21,093 nt of DNA from CAZADS01 sp964483985 (lineage in GTDB: Bacteria > Pseudomonadota > Alphaproteobacteria > Thalassobaculales > Thalassobaculaceae), in assembly GCA_964483985.1 (NCBI GenBank), contig CAZADS010000111.1, forward strand, positions 1-21,093. The letters run 5' to 3'. Under the pieces are notes generated by a model. The model was not told the origin of the DNA and searched no databases. It saw nothing but the letters and a program-made list of their open reading frames with translations. The position numbers and the translations under genes were made by a program. This document shows positions 1 to 6,354 of the stretch, in pieces; within the stretch, counting starts at the first letter, position 1; each line of letters begins with the position of its first letter.

Positions 1-645
1 CAGTGCTGCTAAACCATAACTATTTGAGCTAACAATTTGGTTCGGGCCAATTGGTTCGCCTGGGCGAACGAGTTCATCGCCGGTTGCTAATATAGCCACT
101 TTTGGCTTTTGTCTGACAGCTATCCATGGCACGTTCATAGCGGCGGCTAAACCAATGTTCCGCGCTGTCATTATGGAACCTGATTTTATTTGGCAATCAC
201 CTGACTTAAAATCTAAGCCAGCTGGTCGAATATATTGTCCGATATTAGGGTTTTCATTTATTTGGACCGTCGCTCCGTCTGCTTCCGATTCGGCTGAAGC
301 GTTTTCTTGTATGACAACGGCGTCTGCACCGTTGGGGATGGGAGCGCCGGTGAAAATACGAACGGTTTCACCGGGTTGGAGGGTTTTCGAATAGGCGCTG
401 CCGGCCGGGGCCGTGCCAACTCGTTTTAATTTGCTAGGGGGGTTGGATAAATCTGCTGTTCGAATGGCATAGCCATCCATGGCAGATACGGATTGAGGTG
501 GTTGCGTTCGCCGTGAATATATGGATTCTGCAGTCACCCTTCCTAGGGAAGCCGTCAAAGCTACTTCTTCTTTTTGTGTTATACATATAGTGCTAAGAAT
601 GCGCTGGAGCGCTTCCGTAACTGGTAATAGAGCATTACTTTCCAC
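1..645 (-). CDS. moeA: Molybdopterin molybdenumtransferase MoeA, N-terminal half (cut by window edge)
   Basis: MoeA inserts molybdenum into adenylylated molybdopterin, the last step of molybdenum cofactor synthesis. About 215 residues are visible; the family is usually near 400, so the C-terminal half lies beyond base 1. The typical MoeA N-terminal segment SAMDGYAIR is present near residue 55, followed by GETVRIFTGAPIP and, close to the edge, AILATGDELV, the start of the molybdopterin-binding domain. The GTG at 643-645 is chosen because AGGGG (652-656 on the minus strand) sits six bases upstream and no other start precedes the conserved region. This start lies inside moaC, overlapping it by 11 bases, so translation is probably coupled. 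Last visible gene of the trpGDC-moaC-moeA operon. Identity is secure; the exact start is less so. Confidence 0.93.
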   Translation of the reverse strand, partial: MESNALLPVTEALQRILSTICITQKEEVALTASLGRVTAESIYSRRTQPPQSVSAMDGYAIRTADLSNPPSKLKRVGTAPAGSAYSKTLQPGETVRIFTGAPIPNGADAVVIQENASAESEADGATVQINENPNIGQYIRPAGLDFKSGDCQIKSGSIMTARNIGLAAAMNVPWIAVRQKPKVAILATGDELVRPGEPIGPNQIVSSNSYGLAAL

Positions 646-1111
646 GCCACGCCCCTGTTTTTCCGCCTTCCTTATACGTCAAACGAATATTAGTTAAACG
701 CATGCTACGATCAACAGCTTTACACATATCGTAAATAGTTAACGCGGTAATGCTGACAGCTGTTAAAGCTTCCATCTCTACCCCTGTACGGTCATCAATT
801 TTACACGTGCTTTTAACATCAATAGCGTTGCGATCAGTGTCAAAATACAATTCAATTTTTACAGATGTTAAAGCTAGTGGGTGGCAAAGCGGTATTAAAT
901 CGGACGTTCGTTTGGCTCCCATTATTCCAGCTAATCGGGCAACAGTTAGAACGTCGCCTTTAGATATCTTGTTGTCCATTATTAATGCGAGCGTTTCCGG
1001 ACGCATTAATATGCTTCCTTGAGCTATTGCAGAGCGGCTGCTCACCGATTTCCCAGAAACATCCACCATTATGGCTTTTCCAGTTTTGTCAATATGTGTA
1101 AAATCACTCAC
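635..1111 (-). CDS. moaC: Cyclic pyranopterin monophosphate synthase MoaC
   Basis: MoaC converts the MoaA product (3',8-cyclo-GTP) to cyclic pyranopterin monophosphate, the first isolable intermediate of molybdenum cofactor synthesis, in the cytosol. At 158 residues it is full length. Visible family blocks are KRTSDLIPLCHPL (67-79), GVEMEALTAVS (110-120), DMCKAVDR (128-135, with the expected catalytic Lys131 and Asp128) and the C-terminal KEGGKTG. The start is GTG, five bases after the trpC stop, with only a weak Shine-Dalgarno; the same frame is closed just upstream, so no longer protein is possible. It lies between trpC and moeA, so Moco genes appear to ride on the tryptophan operon's transcript. 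Confidence 0.96.
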   Translation of the reverse strand: MSDFTHIDKTGKAIMVDVSGKSVSSRSAIAQGSILMRPETLALIMDNKISKGDVLTVARLAGIMGAKRTSDLIPLCHPLALTSVKIELYFDTDRNAIDVKSTCKIDDRTGVEMEALTAVSITALTIYDMCKAVDRSMRLTNIRLTYKEGGKTGAWRGK

Positions 1112-1116
1112 TGTAC

Positions 1117-1929
1117 TTAACCGCTATATTTTGGTGGTACTGGGTCTGAAATCAGCGATTTAGTCGCCGCCTGTACATTTTTTTGCCGCATCAATGCCTC
1201 ACCAATTAAAAAACATCTAACACCGTAGCTAGCCATTTTGGCAAGGTCTTTTGGTTTATTTAGCCCGCTTTCGCTGATAAGAAAACGATCGGTTGGTATA
1301 GTAGAAGCCAGTCTTTCTGTAACAGACAGATCAGTGTTCATGGTTCGTAAGTTTCTATTATTAATGCCAATCATTGGAGATTGGAGTTTTAAAGCTCTTT
1401 CCAGTTCCTTAGCGTTATGCACTTCAATCAATACATCCATTCCTAGTTGTATAGCTTGCGCTTCTAAATCTGCTGCTATCTTATCCTCCAAGGCAGCTAA
1501 AATGATAAGTACACAATCAGCACCCAGTGCTCGCGCTTCTATAATTTGGTATATATCTAGCATGAAGTCTTTGCGAAGCACCGGTAGGTGGGTAACAGAG
1601 CGAGCCGCAACAAGATAATCATCATTCCCTTGAAAAAAGGGTTGATCTGTTAAAACGGACAAACACGTAGCCCCGCCATTAGTGTATTCGGCGGCTAATA
1701 TTTCTGGATCAAAATCGTGCCGAATCAAGCCTTTGCTCGGTGAGGACTTCTTTATTTCCGCTATGAGGCCATAGGACGATTGTGACGCAATCTGTAACGC
1801 TTTTATGAAACCTCGAGGAGGGGATGATTTTTCTGCCGCTGCCTGTATTGCCTTGATAGGGCGTTTCTGTTTGCACCATTGAATATGTTGACGTTTTTGG
1901 TCGCATATCTGGGCTAAAACATTATTCAT
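1117..1929 (-). CDS. trpC: Indole-3-glycerol phosphate synthase TrpC
   Basis: TrpC closes the ring of CdRP (1-(o-carboxyphenylamino)-1-deoxyribulose 5-phosphate) to give indole-3-glycerol phosphate in tryptophan synthesis. The 270-residue protein is a single-domain (beta/alpha)8 enzyme, not a TrpC-TrpF fusion. The family signature IAEIKKSSPSKG is at 56-67 (Glu58, Lys60), the catalytic lysine is in VLRKDF (Lys120), and later strands show VLIEVHN, GINNRNL, LISESGL and FLIGEALM, which make the phosphate-binding end of the barrel. The ATG overlaps the trpD stop as ATGA, giving translational coupling. No TrpF is seen in the window, so that step must be encoded elsewhere. Confidence 0.97.
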   Translation of the reverse strand: MNNVLAQICDQKRQHIQWCKQKRPIKAIQAAAEKSSPPRGFIKALQIASQSSYGLIAEIKKSSPSKGLIRHDFDPEILAAEYTNGGATCLSVLTDQPFFQGNDDYLVAARSVTHLPVLRKDFMLDIYQIIEARALGADCVLIILAALEDKIAADLEAQAIQLGMDVLIEVHNAKELERALKLQSPMIGINNRNLRTMNTDLSVTERLASTIPTDRFLISESGLNKPKDLAKMASYGVRCFLIGEALMRQKNVQAATKSLISDPVPPKYSG

Positions 1930-2969
1930 TTTATTAAGAGTCCACCATTAGTTATTGTTTTTAAAGACAATAGTTTTTCTCTTGCTCTCCCGCTGTCTAT
2001 CATTTCGGTTGCTAATGAAACTCCGTCACGTAGGTTGGTGACCTTGTCCGCCACAATTAGGGCTGCAGCTGAATTAAATAAAACGATATCTCTGTACGGT
2101 CCCGGTTTTCCATCTAAAAGCGCTCGGAGTGCTTCAGCATTCTTTTTTGGTTCCCCACCACGTAAGTCTTCTGGGCTAGATACTGGAATTCCAGCATCTT
2201 CGGGATGAATATCGAAGTTGTGAACTTTACCATTTTTGAGCGAACAAACTTTAGTATGACCTGTGGTCGTTATTTCATCTAATCCGTCAGACCCGTGCAC
2301 GACCCAAGCTTTTGTCGAGCCCAATCCTTTTAAAACCTCAGCAATGGGTTCTACCCAATTTTCGGCGAAGACGCCGACTAGTTGCCTGTTAACTAATGCC
2401 GGATTTGCCAATGGGCCAAGAAGATTGAAAATTGTTCGCGTTCCCAGTTCAACGCGAGCATTGCCAACGAATTGCATAGCACTATGATGTCTAGGTGCCA
2501 TCAGAAAGCAGATTCCAGCTTCGTCAAGGGCTTTTTGTACCAACAACATGTCGCAATTTATGTTAATCCCCAATTCAGTTAGGACATCTGCAGCCCCCGT
2601 TTTCGACGATAGAGCTCTATTTCCGTGTTTGGCCACCGGTACGTCTGCGGCGCTGACAACAAAACTGCTTGCAGTACTTATGTTAAAAGTACCTGACGCA
2701 TCTCCTCCCGTGCCTACAGTATCAATAGCATTGTTTGGTGCCGAAATTTTGGTAGCCTTGTTACGCATAATTCTTGCAGCACCAGTAATTTCGGAGACCG
2801 TTTCTCCTCGCACCCTTAGACCCATAAGAAAACCACCTATTTGTGCTGATGAGGCACTACCGGACATTAATATATCAAAAGCTTGTTCAGCTTCTTGTTC
2901 GTTTAGAGTTGCTCCACCTGCAACATGATTCAAAATTGTTTTAAGGCCGTTCTCATCGTGACTTGTCAT
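1926..2969 (-). CDS. trpD: Anthranilate phosphoribosyltransferase TrpD
   Basis: TrpD transfers phosphoribose from PRPP to anthranilate, the second committed step of tryptophan synthesis. The 347-residue length is normal. The PRPP/magnesium-binding GTGGD is at 86-90, followed by FNISTASSFV and the anthranilate-binding KHGNRALSSKTGAADVL block from 114; VELGTRTIFNLLGPLANP and DEITTTG are further family blocks. It is a free-standing enzyme, not fused to TrpG as in enterics. The ATG overlaps the trpG stop as ATGA, and the end of trpG supplies an AGGAAA ribosome-binding sequence. It in turn overlaps trpC by four bases. Confidence 0.97.
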   Translation of the reverse strand: MTSHDENGLKTILNHVAGGATLNEQEAEQAFDILMSGSASSAQIGGFLMGLRVRGETVSEITGAARIMRNKATKISAPNNAIDTVGTGGDASGTFNISTASSFVVSAADVPVAKHGNRALSSKTGAADVLTELGININCDMLLVQKALDEAGICFLMAPRHHSAMQFVGNARVELGTRTIFNLLGPLANPALVNRQLVGVFAENWVEPIAEVLKGLGSTKAWVVHGSDGLDEITTTGHTKVCSLKNGKVHNFDIHPEDAGIPVSSPEDLRGGEPKKNAEALRALLDGKPGPYRDIVLFNSAAALIVADKVTNLRDGVSLATEMIDSGRAREKLLSLKTITNGGLLIK

Positions 2970-3595
2970 TTTGATTTCCTCAAATTTTTCTCCAGCTGAC
3001 TAATGGAATAAATAGACCTGGTTTTAATGCCACTTAGCCGCAGGAAATTCGCCAGAAGAGAGTAACCGTGGTCGGAAGCAATACTTTCTGGATGAAACTG
3101 CACTCCAAAAATTGGGCGGGTTTTGTGATGAATACCCATGATTAAGCCATCATCGGACCACGCATTAACCTCCAGGCATTCCGGTAAACTATTTTGTTCT
3201 ACTAACAAGGAATGATACCGAGTAGCCATAAATTCGGTGGGAATGTTGTCAAAAATTCCAAGGCCTGAATTGTTTATGCGACTCAATTTTCCATGCATCG
3301 GTTCGGGGGATTGTACAATTTTACTTCCAAAAGCTTGTGCAATACATTGATGCCCCAGACAAACGCCAAAAATTGGTAAATCAACGGGTGCTTTGGCGAT
3401 TAACTCCAGACAAATTCCAGCCTTGTCTGGATCACACGGGCCGGGGGAAATGATTAAAGCGCTTGGTTTTAGTGCAAGCAATTCGTTGGTCCTAATCTTA
3501 TCATTTCGATATACTTTGACTTCGGCACCGAGTTCCCCGAGAAAATGCCATAGGTTATATGTAAAACTGTCGTAATTATCGACTAGTAGAAACAT
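2966..3595 (-). CDS. trpG: Anthranilate synthase glutamine amidotransferase subunit TrpG (possibly shared with PabA role)
   Basis: This class I glutamine amidotransferase releases ammonia from glutamine for the TrpE subunit, which makes anthranilate from chorismate. The 209-residue protein opens with LLVDNYDSFTYNL, contains the oxyanion block SPGPCDP (50-56), the nucleophile elbow FGVCLGH (Cys79) and the His168/Glu170 pair in GVQFHPES, so the triad is intact. It is first in the visible operon. In many alphaproteobacteria trpE lies just upstream, but here the next gene upstream is divergent, so the partner TrpE is encoded elsewhere. The same protein could serve 4-amino-4-deoxychorismate synthase (PabA role); the trpDC neighbours favour TrpG. 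The ribosome-binding site is weak. Confidence 0.94.
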   Translation of the reverse strand: MFLLVDNYDSFTYNLWHFLGELGAEVKVYRNDKIRTNELLALKPSALIISPGPCDPDKAGICLELIAKAPVDLPIFGVCLGHQCIAQAFGSKIVQSPEPMHGKLSRINNSGLGIFDNIPTEFMATRYHSLLVEQNSLPECLEVNAWSDDGLIMGIHHKTRPIFGVQFHPESIASDHGYSLLANFLRLSGIKTRSIYSISQLEKNLRKSK

Positions 3596-3610
3596 TATTA
3601 ATCACTCACT

Positions 3611-3627
3611 ATAAATGCCAGATTTAT
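3611..3627. promoter_or_regulatory. Short inverted repeat in the trpG leader
   Basis: ATAAAT-GCCAG-ATTTAT forms a six-pair dyad 16 bases before the trpG start. It lies just downstream of an extended -10-like element on the minus strand (TTGCTATAAC, reverse complement of about 3645-3654). It could be an operator or a weak leader hairpin. There is no Trp-codon-rich leader peptide, so it does not look like a classical trp attenuator. The stem is AT-only, so chance is a real possibility. Confidence 0.25.
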
Positions 3628-3742
3628 GATCGTCATAGGGGATAGTTATAGCAATATGGTTAGAGTGGCGGAAGAGATTGCTAAAATCGGTTCGGATCGA
3701 TCGAATAATTGTGTTGTTGAATTGACAGAACGATATGATTAA
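3626..3742 (+). CDS. Possible 38-codon upstream ORF before the deacetylase gene
   Basis: An ATG-started frame of 38 codons (protein begins MIVIGDSYSNMVRVAEEI and ends VVELTERYD) runs into the start of the next gene; its stop overlaps the downstream ATG by eight bases (3735-3742). Its residue composition resembles a soluble protein, but I recognise no family. There is no good Shine-Dalgarno before it, and it lies opposite the trpG leader, so it may be spurious. If translated, it could couple translation into the deacetylase gene. Confidence 0.15.
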   Translation: MIVIGDSYSNMVRVAEEIAKIGSDRSNNCVVELTERYD

Positions 3743-4778
3743 AGCGCTAATTTCACTAAAACGAAAGCCTTTTTCATGGGTGCAATCAGTTCCCAATATT
3801 ACTCCCATTGGAATATATATCATAATTTCAATGGCGTTATTTTTTGGTGGCCTAAAATTTGGAACAATATTCGAAAACCGTCAATCTAGCTCGGAATTTC
3901 AATCTGATTTAAATGTCGAGCAATTTAAGCAAACCAGAACTAAAGACAAGTCCTCGGTAGTAACTGGAAATGGGGCGTTAGAATTGTTTCAGGATTCTAT
4001 TCCCACAAAAGCGGAAAAGCAGATAGCACGACCGTTATATGCTTGGGAAAGAAATGCCGTAGATGCTCTTGTTTTGGATGGTGTTCCGATGATAGCGATC
4101 GTACTTGATGACATGGGGTTGGATCAAAGAATGTCCGATATGGCTACCAAGTTGAAAGGACCACTTACTTTGTCTTATATGAGCTATGGAAAAAATCTAA
4201 TCCAGCAAACCCAAGTCGCTATATCAAGGGGCCATGAATTGCTGCTTCATTTGCCTATGGAGCCGGAAGGTGAGATGGATCCAGGGCCCGGTGCTTTAGA
4301 GCTTCACATGAGCGACATAGAATTGCGCCGTCTGATATTCTCTGCGCTGAATAGATTTCCCGGATTCATTGGTGTTAATAATCATATGGGTAGCCGTTTC
4401 ACAGCGGATGAAGAAAAAATGTGGCTTATACTTGATGCTTTAAGACCATTTGGCTACCTGTTTTTAGATTCGTTGACTACGCCAAAAACCACAGCCTTGA
4501 AACTAGGCAAAAAAATGGGAGTCCCTGTACTTTTGAGGGACGTATTTTTGGATAATACCAATTCAAAAGATGAAGTGCGATTACGTTTAAGGCAAACAGA
4601 GAATATTGCGATTGAAACTGGTTCTGCTGTTGCTATTGGGCATCCAAGAGATACTACTATTAAAATGCTAGCGGAATGGCGTAGGGGTATTAAAAGTAAA
4701 GGCTTTCAAATTGTACCACTTAGTGCAATCGCACGGTTTCGTTTCAAAAAAGCTCAAAATGTGATGCTAGTTCAATGA
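3735..4778 (+). CDS. Divergent polysaccharide deacetylase family protein (YibQ/DUF610 type), membrane anchored
   Basis: A member of the divergent polysaccharide deacetylase family, presumed to act on cell-envelope glycans; the substrate is not known. The 347-residue protein has a short basic N-terminus, one hydrophobic segment at about 25-43 (probable membrane anchor or uncleaved signal), then a low-complexity linker to about 110. The catalytic-type domain follows: IAIVLDDMGLD (120-130) with the metal-site aspartates, HELLLHLPMEP (167-177), GVNNHMGSRFT (213-223) and GHPRDTT (302-308). This pattern is that of the periplasmic YibQ-like group. The frame is closed just upstream of this ATG, so the start is firm. 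It overlaps the next gene as ATGA, implying a two-gene unit. Confidence 0.88.
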   Translation: MIKALISLKRKPFSWVQSVPNITPIGIYIIISMALFFGGLKFGTIFENRQSSSEFQSDLNVEQFKQTRTKDKSSVVTGNGALELFQDSIPTKAEKQIARPLYAWERNAVDALVLDGVPMIAIVLDDMGLDQRMSDMATKLKGPLTLSYMSYGKNLIQQTQVAISRGHELLLHLPMEPEGEMDPGPGALELHMSDIELRRLIFSALNRFPGFIGVNNHMGSRFTADEEKMWLILDALRPFGYLFLDSLTTPKTTALKLGKKMGVPVLLRDVFLDNTNSKDEVRLRLRQTENIAIETGSAVAIGHPRDTTIKMLAEWRRGIKSKGFQIVPLSAIARFRFKKAQNVMLVQ

Positions 4779-5239
4779 AGGGAATACTTCTCAAAAGATG
4801 GTGTTGGCATGGTCCATCTTCAATTTCAGCGAAAGTCATGCATGAAATTTTGATGGTTCGGCAGGAAGTTTTCATCCTAGAACAATGCTGCCTTTATGCG
4901 GATATAGACAAATTTGATATGACGGCTCAACACTTGGTCGGTCGAGATTCCAAAGGGTATTTGATTGCATACTGCAGACTGATTGGCCCAGGCGAACATT
5001 ACCAAGAGCCTGCTGTTGGTAGAGTGCTCGTGGCTAAATCGTTTCGTGGCTATGGGATCGCTAGAGATCTAATGCGACAAGCTGAAAGACGAAGCGAAAA
5101 GCTTTATCAGACTAGGAATATTCGTTTGAATGCACAATCCTATTTACAGGCATTCTACGAAACTCTTGGTTATAAGTATGTGAAAGGACCCTATGATGAA
5201 GACGGTATTTCACATGTGGAAATGTTAAAAGTGGACTGA
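4775..5239 (+). CDS. elaA: GNAT N-acetyltransferase, ElaA family
   Basis: An acetyl-CoA-dependent N-acetyltransferase of the ElaA branch of the GNAT fold; the natural substrate of ElaA is unknown. At 154 residues it matches E. coli ElaA in length and pattern: an N-terminal tryptophan-rich start (RWCWHGPSSIS), LMVRQEVFILEQ with the DIDKFD block (43-48), AVGRVLVAKSFRGYGIARDLM carrying the acetyl-CoA pyrophosphate loop RGYGIA (91-96), LNAQSYLQAFYETLGY, and the near-terminal YDEDGISHVEM. The ATG lies inside the deacetylase stop (ATGA), so the two are probably translated together, which hints at, but does not prove, a shared envelope-related role. Confidence 0.85.
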   Translation: MKGILLKRWCWHGPSSISAKVMHEILMVRQEVFILEQCCLYADIDKFDMTAQHLVGRDSKGYLIAYCRLIGPGEHYQEPAVGRVLVAKSFRGYGIARDLMRQAERRSEKLYQTRNIRLNAQSYLQAFYETLGYKYVKGPYDEDGISHVEMLKVD

Positions 5240-5296
5240 TAATAAAATTATTTAATGGTTTTCACCCAGATTTTGGGTCCCGATTATTTGGAGAAT

Positions 5297-5301
5297 GGAG
5301 G
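5297..5301 (+). promoter_or_regulatory. Ribosome-binding site deciding the start of the PanE-like gene
   Basis: GGAGG ends eight bases before the GTG at 5310. The alternative in-frame ATG at 5295 has its only purine-rich stretch (GGAG at 5290-5293) almost touching it. The GGAGG therefore favours initiation at 5310. Confidence 0.6.
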
Positions 5302-5309
5302 ATAATGCC

Positions 5310-6293
5310 GTGCATTATTGTGTAATTGGTTCTGGAGCGATGGGTGGATTATATGGACTCCGACTGATAGCTGCAGGAAAGTCAGTTAGTTTCCTAGATA
5401 TAGATAGGGAGCATATTGACGTCATTAATGAGAATGGATTTCGGCTATCCGGTATAACTGGCGATAATTCCTATGAAGTAATGGGTTCAACGGATCCAGC
5501 CGCTCTGGAAGGATTAGTTGACGTAGTGCTTTTTCACACGCACACAAATGGAACTAAAGCAGGAGCGAAAGCTGCCTCTATAGTGCTAAAGCCTGAAGGA
5601 TGGGCGGTGACTTTCCAGAATGGTATAGGTAATGTTGAAACACTGGTTGCTGCTCTAGGCGAAGAGCGTGTGGTGGGAGGTATAAGTTACCACAGTGCAA
5701 ATCTGGTTGCGGCTGGTCACACGGAACATACTAATGTTGGGCCAACTTATATTGGAGAACTTAATGGGGAGAGGTCTGAGCGAGTGAATGAATTAATTAA
5801 GGAGCTTGAATCTGCTGGCTTCGAACCAAAATTCAGTTCAAATATAATGAGTGTCATATGGAGTAAATTTACGCATAACTGCGCTATCAATGCTATTTGC
5901 GCGGTATCAGGGCTAAGATCTGGCGACGTGGCAAGAAATGCATCCGCGGATGCACTGCAAACTAAAATTTTGGATGAAGTTTTATCCGTGGTGTTAGCAA
6001 AGGGGATTCCATTAATGCCGGAAAATTCTAAGGAATATATTAAAACGCAGACTGGTCTAAGATTTAATAAGCCTTCAATGCTACAGCATATGGAGTCGGC
6101 CCGTCCAACCGAAATTGATGCTTTAAACGGCGCATTAGTTGAGGAAGCACAAAATCTCGGAATTTCTGTACCGTTTAATGAGGCTTTGGTTATGATGGTT
6201 AAAGCTCGTGAAGCAGCGATGGCTGAATTAAGCGCTGGTGTTGTTAGAGATTACGCCAGAATGGAGCGGGAGGCTCAGGGTCTAAAGAATTAA
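5310..6293 (+). CDS. Ketopantoate reductase family (PanE/ApbA) NAD(P)H-dependent oxidoreductase
   Basis: A two-domain 2-dehydropantoate 2-reductase-family enzyme, which in the classical case reduces ketopantoate to pantoate for CoA synthesis. With the GTG start the protein is 327 residues, and the nucleotide-binding loop GSGAMG sits at 7-12, as usual for the family. VTFQNGIGN carries the conserved Asn; WSKFTHNCAIN near residue 184 supplies the expected catalytic Lys186 with the following Asn residues; SMLQHMESARPTEID matches the substrate-loop block with its Glu. In E. coli PanE this block reads SMLQD; here the Asp is His. Because the family includes many paralogues acting on other 2-oxo acids, I do not assign panE firmly. 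An upstream ATG (5295) would add five residues. It stands alone, 55 bases after elaA, and converges on parE. Confidence 0.85.
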   Translation: MHYCVIGSGAMGGLYGLRLIAAGKSVSFLDIDREHIDVINENGFRLSGITGDNSYEVMGSTDPAALEGLVDVVLFHTHTNGTKAGAKAASIVLKPEGWAVTFQNGIGNVETLVAALGEERVVGGISYHSANLVAAGHTEHTNVGPTYIGELNGERSERVNELIKELESAGFEPKFSSNIMSVIWSKFTHNCAINAICAVSGLRSGDVARNASADALQTKILDEVLSVVLAKGIPLMPENSKEYIKTQTGLRFNKPSMLQHMESARPTEIDALNGALVEEAQNLGISVPFNEALVMMVKAREAAMAELSAGVVRDYARMEREAQGLKN

Positions 6294-6354
6294 GTTCAAT
6301 GACGATATTTATTTTCTCACTTGTAAAGTACTCTGTGTTTAAATCGTTTATTTT

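Noticed and set aside
3602..3823. Minus-strand 73-codon frame upstream of trpG
   Set aside because: It covers the 5' end of the deacetylase gene in antisense, has no family resemblance, and is not a trpE remnant.
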